Assembly (NCBI GenBank): GCA_019748055.1
Contig: JAIEQC010000062.1
Location: 1-32,378, forward strand
Length of the DNA: 32,378 bases
Direction: 5' to 3'
Source: Caulobacteraceae bacterium
GTDB lineage: Bacteria; Pseudomonadota; Alphaproteobacteria; Caulobacterales; Caulobacteraceae
The position numbers were made by a program, and so were the translations under genes. Positions 17,517 through 26,177 of the stretch are shown here, one piece after another (the first letter of the stretch is position 1; each line of letters opens with the position of its first letter). The notes below the pieces were generated by a model that saw only the letters and a program-made list of their open reading frames with translations, was not told the origin of the DNA and ran no database searches.

Positions 17517-18677
17517 ATGAGCATCCCCAACGCCCCCCAGAGCATGGAATTCGGCCTCGGCGAGAGCGCCGACATGATCCGCGAGACTACCGCCCGCTGG
17601 GCCGCCGACCGGCTGGCCCCCCGCGCCGCGGAGATCGACGAGAAGAACGAGTTCGCCCGCGACCTATGGCCCGAGATGGGCGAGCTGGGCCTGCACGGCA
17701 TCACGGTGGAGGAAGAGTTCGGCGGGCTGGGCCTGGGCTACCTCGAACATTGCGTGGCGATGGAGGAGGTGTCGCGCGCCTCGGCCTCGATCGGTCTGAG
17801 CTACGGCGCCCACTCCAACCTGTGCGTCAACCAGATCCGCCGCTGGGGTACGCCGGAACAGAAGGCGAAGTACCTGCCCGGCCTGATCTCCGGCGAGCAC
17901 GTCGGTTCGCTGGCCATGTCGGAGGCCGGGTCGGGCTCCGACGTCATGTCGATGCGTACGCGCGCGGAGAAGAAGGGCGACCGCTACGTCCTGAACGGCA
18001 CCAAGTTCTGGATCACCAACGCGCCGCACGCGGAGACCCTGGTCGTCTATGCCCGCACCGGCGAAGGCAACGGCGGCGTCACGGCCTTTCTGATCGAGAA
18101 GGGCATGAAGGGGTTCAGCGTCTCCAAGAAGCTGGACAAGATGGGCATGCGCGGGTCGGACACCGCCGAGCTGGTGTTCGAGGACTGCGAGGTGCCGGAA
18201 GAGAACGTCATGGGCGGCGAAGGCCGCGGCGCGGCGGTGCTGATGAGCGGGCTGGACTATGAGCGGGCCGTGCTGGCGGCGGGGCCCCTGGGCATCATGC
18301 AGGCGGCGCTGGACGTGGTCCTGCCCTACGTCCGCGACCGCAAGCAGTTCGGCAAGGCGATCGGGTCGTTCCAGCTGATGCAGGGCAAGGTGGCGGACAT
18401 GTACGTCGCCCTGAACTCGGCCCGGGCCTATGTGTATGCGGTGGCCAAGGCGTGCGATCAGGGTCTGACCACGCGCTACGACGCGGCGGGCGCGATCCTG
18501 CTGGCCAGCGAGAATGCGGTGAAGGTGACGCTGGAGGCGGTGCAGGCCCTGGGCGGCGCCGGCTACACCAAGGAATGGCCGGTGGAGCGGCTGGTCCGCG
18601 ACGCCAAGCTCTACGACATCGGCGCGGGAACGAACGAGATCCGCCGGTTCCTGATCGGCCGGGAGCTGCTGGGATAG
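17517..18677 (+). CDS. ivd: Isovaleryl-CoA dehydrogenase
   Basis: A 386-residue acyl-CoA dehydrogenase. It has the FAD and substrate motifs [11 protein letters not shown] and WITNA, and the C-terminal [20 protein letters not shown] and [14 protein letters not shown] segments. The catalytic base is the Glu in [10 protein letters not shown], the position used by isovaleryl-CoA dehydrogenases rather than the Glu near the C-terminus used by medium-chain enzymes; this and the PLGIMQ context make leucine catabolism the likely role. It oxidises isovaleryl-CoA to 3-methylcrotonyl-CoA, passing electrons to electron-transfer flavoprotein. The ATG at 17517 is preferred over a GTG at 17493. Methylcrotonyl-CoA carboxylase genes do not follow; a GNAT gene overlaps its stop. 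Confidence 0.93.
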   Translation: MSIPNAPQSMEFGLGESADMIRETTARWAADRLAPRAAEIDEKNEFARDLWPEMGELGLHGITVEEEFGGLGLGYLEHCVAMEEVSRASASIGLSYGAHSNLCVNQIRRWGTPEQKAKYLPGLISGEHVGSLAMSEAGSGSDVMSMRTRAEKKGDRYVLNGTKFWITNAPHAETLVVYARTGEGNGGVTAFLIEKGMKGFSVSKKLDKMGMRGSDTAELVFEDCEVPEENVMGGEGRGAAVLMSGLDYERAVLAAGPLGIMQAALDVVLPYVRDRKQFGKAIGSFQLMQGKVADMYVALNSARAYVYAVAKACDQGLTTRYDAAGAILLASENAVKVTLEAVQALGGAGYTKEWPVERLVRDAKLYDIGAGTNEIRRFLIGRELLG

Positions 18678-19162
18678 AGATCCGGCCCTTCGAACTGAGC
18701 GACCTGCCCGCGGCACTGGAACTGCAGGCGCTCGGCTATCCGGCGCACCTTCGCGACGGTGAGGAGGCCTTCGTCAGCCGCCTGCGCGTCGCGCCAGGTT
18801 GGTGCTGGGTCGCCCATACCAGGAGTCTGCTGGAGGGCTATCTGCTCAGCCATCCCTGGGCGTCGATGAGCCCGCCGGCGCCCGACGTAGTGCTGGACGC
18901 CGTGGAAGGTCCGGTTTGGTACGTGCACGACGTCTCCGTAGCCGCATTGGTGAGGGGACAGGGCATCGCCCGCGCGATGCTGGAGGCCTGCTTCGCCGCC
19001 AACCCAGGCATTCGTCGGTCCGAGCTCATCGCGGTGCAGCACGCCGGCCGGTTCTGGGAGCGACAAGGCTGGCGCCCCCTCCCCGACCCGACCACCGCAC
19101 TGAAGGCCAAGGTCGCAGGGTACGGTGAGCACGCGACCTACATGGTCCGGGAGTTCGCCTGA
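18674..19162 (+). CDS. GNAT family N-acetyltransferase, start codon unclear
   Basis: About 162 residues of a GNAT acetyltransferase. The N-terminal [18 protein letters not shown], central [22 protein letters not shown] with the acetyl-CoA loop RGQGIA, and C-terminal [10 protein letters not shown] are typical; the substrate is unknown. The domain begins right at the ivd stop, yet no ATG, GTG or TTG lies there. The first possible codon is ATA at 18674, arranged as ATAG over the ivd TAG with GGGAG about ten bases upstream; the nearest canonical start is ATG 18575, which would add 33 low-complexity residues from inside ivd. Coordinates use the ATA as the domain limit, not as proof of initiation. 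Confidence 0.75.
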   Translation: MEIRPFELSDLPAALELQALGYPAHLRDGEEAFVSRLRVAPGWCWVAHTRSLLEGYLLSHPWASMSPPAPDVVLDAVEGPVWYVHDVSVAALVRGQGIARAMLEACFAANPGIRRSELIAVQHAGRFWERQGWRPLPDPTTALKAKVAGYGEHATYMVREFA

Positions 19163-19287
19163 GGGAACGGGAGGCGGCCGGACGGTTGTCGTGGGGTCAC
19201 GGCAAGCCGGGGCCCGTCTCCGACGCTTGAAGCGCCGCCTGTCCATTTCTTAAGTGGCGCGAAGCGGCGTGAGGCGCCTAGAGACGG

Positions 19288-19944
19288 ATGACCCTGTTCG
19301 GCGGCGGCCCCATGAACCAAGACAACTCCTTCAGCGCGCGGCCCTTCTCGCAGGTGCTGACGGACGTCGGCGCGGTGGACGATCCCGTCCTGCCGATGGA
19401 GGAGCTGATCGGCACCTTCGGCGAGCGGGGATTCGGCGCCCTGTTGCTGATCCTCGGGCTCCTGAGCGCGGTGATCGGAGTGATTCCCGGCACGACGACG
19501 CTGCTGGGCATCCCCATCATGATCATCGGCGTGCAGCTGTTGTTCCGGCGGGACGAGCTGTGGCTGCCGGGATGGATTCTCAAACGGGACCTGCCGCGCC
19601 CGGCCTTCGCCGAGGCGGCGGCCAAGGTGAAGGGACGGCTGGAACGGGTCGAAAGGTTCAGCCGGCCGCGGCTGAGCTTCATGAGCAGCGACCTGTCCGA
19701 GGCGCTGATCGGGCTGATGTGCGTGGTCTGGGCGGCGGTGCTGATGTTGCCGCTGATCGGGTTCAACCTGGTGCCGTCGCTGATCGTGGCGGCGTTCGGC
19801 TTCGGCCTGATGCAGAAAGACGGGGTCGTCATGCTGGTGGGCTGGGTCGGATCCCTGGGCATGGCGATCTTCACCTGGGCCGTCTGGGAGACCGTGTCGC
19901 GCGTGCTGGCCGCGACGTGGGAAATGGTCGCCGGCCGCTTCTGA
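19288..19944 (+). CDS. ExoD family membrane protein
   Basis: A 218-residue membrane protein of the ExoD family (exopolysaccharide synthesis, ExoD), first linked to alkali tolerance and exopolysaccharide in Sinorhizobium. Family features are the GERGFGALLLILGLLSAV start of the domain, IPGTTTLLGIPIMIIGVQLL, the RPRLSF segment and several hydrophobic helices up to the C-terminus. The biochemical role is unknown. ATG 19288 is used; ATG 19312 (MNQDN) is an equally reasonable start. The gene ends three bases before a strong terminator shared with the converging flagellin gene. Confidence 0.88.
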   Translation: MTLFGGGPMNQDNSFSARPFSQVLTDVGAVDDPVLPMEELIGTFGERGFGALLLILGLLSAVIGVIPGTTTLLGIPIMIIGVQLLFRRDELWLPGWILKRDLPRPAFAEAAAKVKGRLERVERFSRPRLSFMSSDLSEALIGLMCVVWAAVLMLPLIGFNLVPSLIVAAFGFGLMQKDGVVMLVGWVGSLGMAIFTWAVWETVSRVLAATWEMVAGRF

Positions 19945-19946
19945 AA

Positions 19947-19976
19947 AAGGCGCCGGAGGAGATCCCCCGGCGCCTT
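19947..19976. terminator. Bidirectional rho-independent terminator
   Basis: A perfect 10-bp stem, AAGGCGCCGG with CCGGCGCCTT, encloses a 10-base loop and is flanked by an A-run on the left and TTCTC on the right. It lies between the converging exoD-like and flagellin genes and can end both transcripts. Confidence 0.82.
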
Positions 19977-19993
19977 CTCAGGTTCCTGAAAAC

Positions 19994-20824
19994 TCAGCCG
20001 CGGAACAGCGACAAAACCAGCTGCGGAGTCTGGTTGGCGATGGACAGGGCCTGGACCCCAAGCTGCTGCTTCGTCTGCAGCGCCTGGAGCTTGGCGCTCT
20101 CCTTCGCCAGATCGGCGTCCACCAGATTGCCCACGCCCGACTCAAGAGAGTCCGCCAGTTTCCCGACGAACTTCAGATGGGTGGTCAAGGCCTTCGACTT
20201 CGTGCCGAGACGCGCCAGAGCGGCCGACACATTGTTGATCGAGGCATTGACCGCGGACAGCGACGTCGTCGCCTTGGTCAGGGTGTCAATCGCCTGAGTG
20301 GTGGCGACCGTCACGATGGCCCCGCCCAGCGACATCACCTCCGCCGCCACGGTGATCGTGGCGTTGCCCTGGGCGTTCGCCAGGGCCCGGAAGCCGGTCG
20401 CGCCGGTCTTGAGCAGATTGACCCCGTTGAATTCGGCGTTGTTCGTGACCGTCGCGATCTGGTCGCGCAAGGCCTTGAAGTCCTCATTCAGCGCGGATCG
20501 GGCTGCGGTGGTCAGCGACGCGTCGGTCGCTGCAAGCGCTTTCTCCTTCAACTGGAGCAAGAGGTCGGAGACCGTCTCGCCCGCCGCCAGGCCGACGTCG
20601 ACCGCGGCGACGCCTCGGTCGAGCGACTGTTTCACCGCTCCCAGAGCGCCGATGTCGGCACGTTGGCCCTGGGCGATGGCCCAGATGGCCCCGTTGTCCT
20701 TCACGGTGGCGATCCGCTTGCCGGTGTTGATCCGGCTTTGGGTCACCGCCAGGTCGGCGTTGGTGGCGTTCAGGTTCTGGAGCGCGATCATCGCGCCCAG
20801 GTTGGTGTTGACCGAAGTGCTCAT
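19994..20824 (-). CDS. Flagellin
   Basis: A 276-residue flagellin, close to the roughly 273 residues of Caulobacter flagellins, without a large variable D2/D3 region. The N-terminal D0/D1 part is normal (MSTSVNTNLGAMIALQNLN, then VTQSRINTGKRI, AIAQGQRADI) and so is the C-terminal part (LGVQALSIANQTPQLVLSLFRG). It is exported by the flagellar type III system and polymerises into the filament. The ATG at 20822-20824 has AAGGA nine bases upstream; the longer frame only adds leader sequence. flaF and flbT lie upstream on the same strand. Confidence 0.96.
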   Translation of the reverse strand: MSTSVNTNLGAMIALQNLNATNADLAVTQSRINTGKRIATVKDNGAIWAIAQGQRADIGALGAVKQSLDRGVAAVDVGLAAGETVSDLLLQLKEKALAATDASLTTAARSALNEDFKALRDQIATVTNNAEFNGVNLLKTGATGFRALANAQGNATITVAAEVMSLGGAIVTVATTQAIDTLTKATTSLSAVNASINNVSAALARLGTKSKALTTHLKFVGKLADSLESGVGNLVDADLAKESAKLQALQTKQQLGVQALSIANQTPQLVLSLFRG

Positions 20825-20900
20825 CGGCGGGTCCTTCCATTCTGGTCGGTGGAGTTGGCGGCCTTCTGGCCGCTGAACCGGTTCTGGTTCATCCCGCGCG

Positions 20901-20918
20901 AAGCAAGAAAAGGACCGA
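20901..20918 (-). promoter_or_regulatory. Candidate sigma-54 promoter for flagellin
   Basis: On the minus strand CGGTCCTTTTCTTGC has a GG and a GC separated by exactly ten bases, with TTGC at the -12 side, as in sigma-54 promoters; the -24 side is poor (CGGTCC rather than TGGCAC). It would start transcription about 65 bases before the flagellin ATG. Caulobacter flagellins are known to use sigma-54, but no FlbD site was identified. Confidence 0.4.
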
Positions 20919-21031
20919 GCCAAGCGTCTGATTTTATTGAAACTCAGGCACACATCCGCTGCCGCCCGGCAAAACTTGACGGGCGATGTAGCGGAAGATC
21001 AGGAAGCGAGCTGGCGACGCGACGTGACGCG

Positions 21032-21394
21032 TCAGGCGGCTTCGGCGCCCGGGGCGAGGCCCTGCATCACCATGCGGTTAATGTCGATCAGGGGCTCGAA
21101 GTCCTCCTCGCCGCGCATGACGGCCGAGGAGTGCCGGCTGACGAACAGACTGATCGAGATGATCTGGGCCTTCAGAGGATTGTTGAGCGCGTTGTCGGGA
21201 TCCGAGCAGTCGGTGGCCAGCGTGGACCAGAGACGGCGGTTCCAGTCCAGCGCGTCGATGCGCGTGGCGATGTCGTCGGCCGGGACCGTCGCGGCGTGCA
21301 TCAGCGCGCGGGTGACCTGCCCGAACAGCCGGTACTCCAGCTCTCGCGGGGATTCAGCCCGCGTCGCCGCGGTCTTGTACGCCTGAAGCGACAT
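21032..21394 (-). CDS. flaF: Flagellar biosynthesis regulator FlaF
   Basis: A 120-residue FlaF protein ([55 protein letters not shown]). In Caulobacter and relatives FlaF helps flagellin synthesis and secretion and acts opposite FlbT. Its ATG at 21392-21394 lies inside flbT, overlapping the end of that gene by 41 bases, with GAGGAA ten bases upstream; translation of the two is therefore probably linked. About 200 bases of leader and promoter sequence follow before flagellin. Confidence 0.94.
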   Translation of the reverse strand: MSLQAYKTAATRAESPRELEYRLFGQVTRALMHAATVPADDIATRIDALDWNRRLWSTLATDCSDPDNALNNPLKAQIISISLFVSRHSSAVMRGEEDFEPLIDINRMVMQGLAPGAEAA

Positions 21395-21776
21395 TCGACA
21401 GCTGTTCCTCGTAATCCACCAGTTTACGGGCCGACATCAGGGCCTTGTAGTATTCCCGCGCCATCACGTGCCGCGAGGCGGCGACGCATTCGCTCAGGAT
21501 GTCGGGGTTGCGCGTCGCGCTCATGAACTCCGACAAGCGACGGGCGAACTCGTCGTACACTTTGGGCGCCGCGCCCTCGTCCAAGTACATCATCATGACC
21601 GGGAAATAGATACGGGTGGCCGGGGTCTTCACGTCCTCGACCTGCATGATGTCCTTCTCGCGCAGGACGCTGGCCTTGTTCTGAAGGATCAGCACACCGC
21701 GGCGATCGCCGTTCTGGACGACGGCGCCGTTGAGGACGAACTTTTCGCCCGGCTTCAGCGACAGTTTCAGCGGCAT
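21354..21776 (-). CDS. flbT: Flagellin mRNA regulator FlbT
   Basis: A 140-residue protein of the FlbT family: [55 protein letters not shown], and the helical C-terminus [20 protein letters not shown]. In Caulobacter FlbT binds the flagellin mRNA leader and promotes its decay until assembly reaches the right stage. It is the first gene of the flbT-flaF pair and is divergent from the flbA-like gene, with 143 bases between the starts. Confidence 0.95.
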   Translation of the reverse strand: MPLKLSLKPGEKFVLNGAVVQNGDRRGVLILQNKASVLREKDIMQVEDVKTPATRIYFPVMMMYLDEGAAPKVYDEFARRLSEFMSATRNPDILSECVAASRHVMAREYYKALMSARKLVDYEEQLSNVASGVQDRGDAG

Positions 21777-21919
21777 GGTGCGGCACTCCCCGGCCCGCGC
21801 TTCGGGACGCTAGGCGTCGCGCGGCTGACGCAGGATGAACGGACGTGGTTAACCATGTCTTGTGAAGCGCAAACGCAACCTTGGCCCGCAGTGACGTCGA
21901 TTCCTCGAGTGAGCCCCCC

Positions 21920-23722
21920 ATGACCGCCTCTTCCGCCGCTCAGGACCTGAACGATCAGCCGCTGGTCCATGCCCAAGTCCCCGTCGCCCAAGGGACGGCC
22001 GGCGATTCGGCGTCGGCGGACGCGATCCGAAGGCTGTCGCGCAATCTGGCGGGCGGGAGCACGCTGAAGAAGCAGAAGCGATTGATGGAGCTGCTGAAGG
22101 GCGCGGTCGCGGCGATGCGCATGCGAGACTTCGACGGCGGGGCGAACCGGGCGCTGGAGGCGTTGAAGATCGACGAGACTTCTGGCCTCGCCTGGCATGT
22201 GCTGGCCATCTGTCAGGAGAAGGTCGGACGGTTCGTCGAGGCGATCCAGGCCTACGAGGCGGCGCTGGCCCTGCTGCCCGAGGATCCCGCCATCGCGCAC
22301 GATCTGAGCCGGCTGGCGCAGCGTCTGGGCCATCTGGAGATCGCTGAAAAGCTTCTGCAGAAATTCCTAGCCGCCGAGCCCGGCCACGTCGACGGAACCA
22401 ACAACCTGGCCTGCGTGCTGCGCGAGCAGAACCGCTATGATGAGGCGATCGATCTGCTGCGCGGCATGATCCAGATCGAGCCCGGCAGCGCCCTTTTATG
22501 GAACACCTTGGGCACCGTGCTGAGCGATCAGGGCCGCATGTCGGAGAGCCTGCCCTTCTTCGAGGAGGCGTTGCGGCTGGAGCCGGGTCTGGCCAAGGCC
22601 CGCTACAACCGTGCCAATGCGCGCCAGCCGTTGGGCGACCTGACCGGCGCGCTGGAGGACTTCGACGCCGCGCTGAAGGGCGCCGAGCCGGGGTACGAGA
22701 CGGCCATGATGCGCATGGCGCGCGCCATGACCCTGATGGGCGTCGGCCGCATCCCCGAGGGCTTCCGCGAGTATGAGGTGCGGCTGGATCCCGACATGCC
22801 GGACGCCATGCAGGTCGTGACCGGATCGCCGCGTCGGACGCACGAGCCGCTTGCGGGTCGGTCGCTGCTGATCGTCGGCGAGCAGGGTCTGGCTGACGAG
22901 ATGGTGTTCGGCGGCTGCGTCGGCGACGCGATCGAGGCGGTGGGGCCGGACGGCGAGGTCCACGTGGCGGTCGAGCCGCGTCTGGTGACCTTGTTCCAGC
23001 GCAGCTTCCCCACCGCAAAGGTGGTCGGGCACCGGACGGTGCGGATCAACGGCCGGCTTCACCGCATCATCCCCGACGTCGATGAGCGGCCGGGGGGCGC
23101 GCGGCCGATCGACTTCTGGACGCCCATGGCGACCCTGTTGGCCGAGTTCCGCCCTTCAGTGCACGCCTTCCCCGACCGCGACGGCTATCTGACGCCCGAT
23201 CCGGCGCGGGTGGCGAAGTGGACGACCGAGCTGGCGGCGCTGGGGCCGGGGCTGAAGGTCGGCCTGCACTGGAAGAGCCTGATCCTGACCGGATCCCGCG
23301 GGCGGTACTTCTCCAGCTTCGACCGCTGGCGGCCGGTGCTGGAGACGCCGGGGACGGTCATGGTCAATCTGCAGTGCGGGGACGTGGCCGACGACCTGGC
23401 ACAGGCCGAGGCGGCGGGGGTGCGCATCTGGACGCCGCCGTTCGACCTGAAGGACGATCTCGAAGATCTGGCCGCCATGTCGTGCGCGCTGGATCTGGTG
23501 GTGGGACCGGGCATCGCGGGCACCAACATCGCCGCCGCCGTGGGCGCGCGGACGTGGATGCTGACCGCGCCCGACGACTGGCACCTTCTGGGGACCGACC
23601 GCTATCCCTTCTATCCGCGGACGCGCCTGTTCCGCCGCGCCTTCGACGGCTGGCCCCAGTCGATCGCCGAGGTTCGGGCGGCGCTGGACGCCGAGGTGGC
23701 GAAGGCGGGGAACGCCCACTGA
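21920..23722 (+). CDS. flbA: TPR protein, FlbA-like, flagellin-associated
   Basis: A 600-residue protein. Residues about 50-290 form tandem TPR-like helices (for example AWHVLAICQEKVGRFVEAI, LLWNTLGTVLSDQGRMSES, ARYNRANARQPLGDLTGAL). The C-terminal half resembles the glycosyltransferase-like region found in many TPR proteins (LLIVGEQGLADEM, VGLHWKS, LVVGPGIAGTNIAAAVG). Next to flbT and flaF, this matches Caulobacter FlbA, a TPR protein needed for normal flagellin production. A sugar-transfer role for flagellin modification is inference only. The ATG at 21920 is preferred over a start 13 codons earlier; the ribosome binding site is weak. Confidence 0.78.
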   Translation: MTASSAAQDLNDQPLVHAQVPVAQGTAGDSASADAIRRLSRNLAGGSTLKKQKRLMELLKGAVAAMRMRDFDGGANRALEALKIDETSGLAWHVLAICQEKVGRFVEAIQAYEAALALLPEDPAIAHDLSRLAQRLGHLEIAEKLLQKFLAAEPGHVDGTNNLACVLREQNRYDEAIDLLRGMIQIEPGSALLWNTLGTVLSDQGRMSESLPFFEEALRLEPGLAKARYNRANARQPLGDLTGALEDFDAALKGAEPGYETAMMRMARAMTLMGVGRIPEGFREYEVRLDPDMPDAMQVVTGSPRRTHEPLAGRSLLIVGEQGLADEMVFGGCVGDAIEAVGPDGEVHVAVEPRLVTLFQRSFPTAKVVGHRTVRINGRLHRIIPDVDERPGGARPIDFWTPMATLLAEFRPSVHAFPDRDGYLTPDPARVAKWTTELAALGPGLKVGLHWKSLILTGSRGRYFSSFDRWRPVLETPGTVMVNLQCGDVADDLAQAEAAGVRIWTPPFDLKDDLEDLAAMSCALDLVVGPGIAGTNIAAAVGARTWMLTAPDDWHLLGTDRYPFYPRTRLFRRAFDGWPQSIAEVRAALDAEVAKAGNAH

Positions 23723-23756
23723 CCGGAGCCGTTCTCCTGACCGACAGGAGAACGCC

Positions 23757-24206
23757 ATGCCCGACATCGACGAACAGGACCAGGCCGAGGTCTTCGACGA
23801 GACTCACCTCGACGACGAGGGGGACACCGAAATGCTGCTGGATGAGCTGGATCCGGTGTTCGACGCGACGCAGGCCGACGGAGATGCGGACGAGGACGAA
23901 GACGACTCCAACGACCCGGACGTCGACGACGACCTCGAGGAAGGCGACCCAGGCCTACAGGTCCGCGAGTCCCTCGAGGCCGAGGCCGATGCCCTGCTGG
24001 CCGAAGCCGAGACCGAGGGCGACGACGACGGCGAACCGGACGCCGCCCCCGGCGAGGTCGAGCTGGTCTACGACGGACTGATGCGCGACCGGCGCGGGGC
24101 CCAGGCCAGCGCCGCCCACTGGGAAGCCAAACGCCTGGCCGACGACGACATCGCCGATCTGGGCTATGCGCCCGACGATCAGCCCGTGCAGGAAATGCCC
24201 CGATGA
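23757..24206 (+). CDS. Highly acidic hypothetical protein
   Basis: A 149-residue protein I do not recognise. Asp and Glu make up a very large share, with long acidic runs in the first 60 residues (for example DADEDEDDSNDPDVDDDLEE), so that part is probably disordered. The C-terminal third (VELVYDGLMRDRRGAQASAA, HWEAKRLADDDIADLGYA) is more ordinary and may form a helix pair. The ATG has AGGAG just upstream. Its TGA overlaps the start of the next small gene (ATGA). It may be a charge-based binding or buffering protein, but nothing shows this directly. Confidence 0.75.
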   Translation: MPDIDEQDQAEVFDETHLDDEGDTEMLLDELDPVFDATQADGDADEDEDDSNDPDVDDDLEEGDPGLQVRESLEAEADALLAEAETEGDDDGEPDAAPGEVELVYDGLMRDRRGAQASAAHWEAKRLADDDIADLGYAPDDQPVQEMPR

Positions 24207-24349
24207 CCGAAGACGCCAAGACCGAAAAGCCCGACCAGCTGAAGCCGCACCTCAAGGACGCCGAGGACCGTCAGGAGGCACTGATCGACGAGGGCGTGGA
24301 GGAGACCTTCCCCGCCAGCGATCCCGCGACGCCGAAGCGCATCACCTGA
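24203..24349 (+). CDS. Small FPASDP-motif protein
   Basis: A 48-residue soluble peptide that starts by ATGA overlap with the acidic protein and ends at the TGA at 24347-24349. The second half reads ALIDEGVEETFPASDP, a short motif that recurs in many small proteobacterial proteins of unknown function, usually in the form EETFPASDP followed by a Pro/Thr tail. The overlap and motif together make it convincing as a real gene despite its size. No function can be assigned. Confidence 0.75.
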   Translation: MTEDAKTEKPDQLKPHLKDAEDRQEALIDEGVEETFPASDPATPKRIT

Positions 24350-24410
24350 ACGCTGTTAACCCCGTCAGTTCCGGGCTATCCCGAGGCAAGTCCAAGGGAG
24401 AGCCCGCCGC

Positions 24411-25280
24411 ATGGCCGACCGCCACCGTTTCGAAGGCACGTCCGATTACGTCGCCACCGACGATCTTCGCATGGCGGTCGACGCCGCCGTGGCGCTGGAG
24501 CGGCCGCTGCTGATCAAGGGCGAACCGGGCACGGGCAAGACCGTGCTGGCCTATGAGATCGCCAGGGCTATGGACGCCCCGCTGATCACCTGGCACGTCA
24601 AGTCGACCACCAAGGCGCACAACGGGCTGTATGAATACGACGCCGTCAGCCGCCTGCGGGACTCGCAGCTGGGCGAGGAACGCGTCCACGACGTCCGGAA
24701 CTACCTGAAGAAGGGCAAGCTGTGGGAGGCGTTCACGTCCCCCGCGCGGCCCGTGCTGCTGATCGACGAGATCGACAAGGCCGACATCGAGTTCCCGAAC
24801 GACCTGCTTCAGGAGCTCGACCGGATGGAGTTCTACGTTCAGGAGACGGACGAGACGATCCGGGCCGAGGTGCGGCCGATCGTGATCATCACGTCGAACA
24901 ACGAGAAGGAGCTGCCCGACGCCTTCCTGCGCCGGTGCTTCTTCCACTACATCCGCTTTCCTGATGTCGAGACGATGGAGCGGATCGTCGAGGTGCACTT
25001 CCCCGGCATCAAGAAGCGACTCGTCGCGGAGGCGCTGAAGACCTTCTATGAGATCCGGGAGACGCCGGGACTGAAGAAAAAGCCGTCGACGTCCGAGCTG
25101 CTGGACTGGCTGAAGCTGCTGCTGGTCGACGACGTGGCGCCCGAGACGCTGCGGGAAAAGACGCCGGGCAAGCTGATCCCGCCGCTGCACGGCGCCCTGC
25201 TGAAGAACGAGCAGGACGTGCACCTGTTCGAGCGCCTGGCCTTCCTGGCCCGCGGCGAAGGGCGCCGTCCGGGCGCCTGA
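24411..25280 (+). CDS. MoxR-family AAA+ ATPase
   Basis: A 289-residue ATPase of the MoxR class. Walker A is GEPGTGKT (37-44), Walker B is VLLIDEIDKAD (115-125), sensor 1 is IITSNNEKELPDAF, and an arginine-finger segment FLRRCFFHYIRFP follows; a lid domain makes up the C-terminus. MoxR proteins act as chaperones for maturing metal or cofactor enzymes, usually together with a von Willebrand factor A (CoxE-like) partner encoded next door. No such gene follows here: the next frame is a lipoprotein. GGGAGA lies ahead of the ATG. Confidence 0.92.
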   Translation: MADRHRFEGTSDYVATDDLRMAVDAAVALERPLLIKGEPGTGKTVLAYEIARAMDAPLITWHVKSTTKAHNGLYEYDAVSRLRDSQLGEERVHDVRNYLKKGKLWEAFTSPARPVLLIDEIDKADIEFPNDLLQELDRMEFYVQETDETIRAEVRPIVIITSNNEKELPDAFLRRCFFHYIRFPDVETMERIVEVHFPGIKKRLVAEALKTFYEIRETPGLKKKPSTSELLDWLKLLLVDDVAPETLREKTPGKLIPPLHGALLKNEQDVHLFERLAFLARGEGRRPGA

Positions 25281-25357
25281 CGGCCGCTGCAGTTACCGCG
25301 ATTTCACTGGATATGGACACCGATCGGCGCAGGATGAGATCAAAGGAAGACCAGCCC

Positions 25358-26128
25358 ATGCGCGTTTCCGCCCGCCCCCTGATCCCACTCTTGGTCATCG
25401 CCTGCCTTGGCGTGGCCGCTTGCGACGGCGAGCGGTCGGTCAGCATCACAACGACGGATTCATCGGAAAAGCCGCGGGGCGTGCTGCGCGTGGTCGACGC
25501 CCTTCAGTGCCCGGAAACCCAAGGCCAACTGACCCGCAAGGGGGCCGTCACCGACGGCGGCACCGTCTGCACCTACGTCGGCCCGCGCGGCGCAGTGGTC
25601 GAACTGCGCCTCGTGAAACTGTCGGACGACCCGACCTCGGTGCTCGAGCAACTGGAGACCGAGCTCAGAAAAGACGTGCGCGGCGGTCCGACTGGCAAGG
25701 GTCCACAGGTCGCGGTGGACGCCGACGGCGACCGCGCCACAGTGCGTATGCCAGGCATCAGCGTGGACGCCGAGGGCGAAACCGCCGACGTCCGCATCGG
25801 TGGTTTCCGCATCGAGGCCAAGGACGACTCTCCCCGGGCCGAAGCGACGGCCGAGGCCGGGGCCGAGCCCAGCAAAGACACCGTCAGCGTTCGGGCCGAT
25901 CAGGGCGGAGCCGAGGTCCGCGTCCGGGCTCAGGGCGACGCCACGCGCGCCAAATGGGTGCTGACCGATGCCGACGAGGCGGCCACGGGCTGGCGCCTGG
26001 TCGGGTATGAGGCGCGCGGGCCGCAGGGCGGACCGCTGGTCGTGGCGCTGGTCCGGTCAAAGGACGACGACAAGGACGCGGCCTTCGAGGACGCCGAGGC
26101 GCTGGTGTCGCTGAACGTCGGGGATTGA
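25358..26128 (+). CDS. Putative lipoprotein, function unknown
   Basis: A 256-residue protein with a lipoprotein signal peptide: basic start, hydrophobic core LIPLLVIACLGV and lipobox GVAAC at about residues 18-22, so Cys22 is probably lipidated. The mature part has a Cys-containing N-terminal segment (LQCPETQGQLTRKGAV, VCTYVGPRG), then a region of alternating charged and Val/Ile strands (VAVDADGDRATVRMPGISVDA, then TADVRIGGFRIEA) like a short beta repeat. The ATG at 25358 follows AAGGAAG. I do not recognise the family. Confidence 0.8.
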   Translation: MRVSARPLIPLLVIACLGVAACDGERSVSITTTDSSEKPRGVLRVVDALQCPETQGQLTRKGAVTDGGTVCTYVGPRGAVVELRLVKLSDDPTSVLEQLETELRKDVRGGPTGKGPQVAVDADGDRATVRMPGISVDAEGETADVRIGGFRIEAKDDSPRAEATAEAGAEPSKDTVSVRADQGGAEVRVRAQGDATRAKWVLTDADEAATGWRLVGYEARGPQGGPLVVALVRSKDDDKDAAFEDAEALVSLNVGD

Positions 26129-26177
26129 TCCCCGGCCCGCATTGCGTCACCTGACCCGCCGACGTCAGGAAGCCGCC

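Noticed and set aside
21847..21854. Palindrome GGTTAACC between flbT and the flbA-like gene
   Set aside because: An 8-base palindrome is expected by chance, and the CtrA pattern TTAA-N7-TTAA is not completed here.
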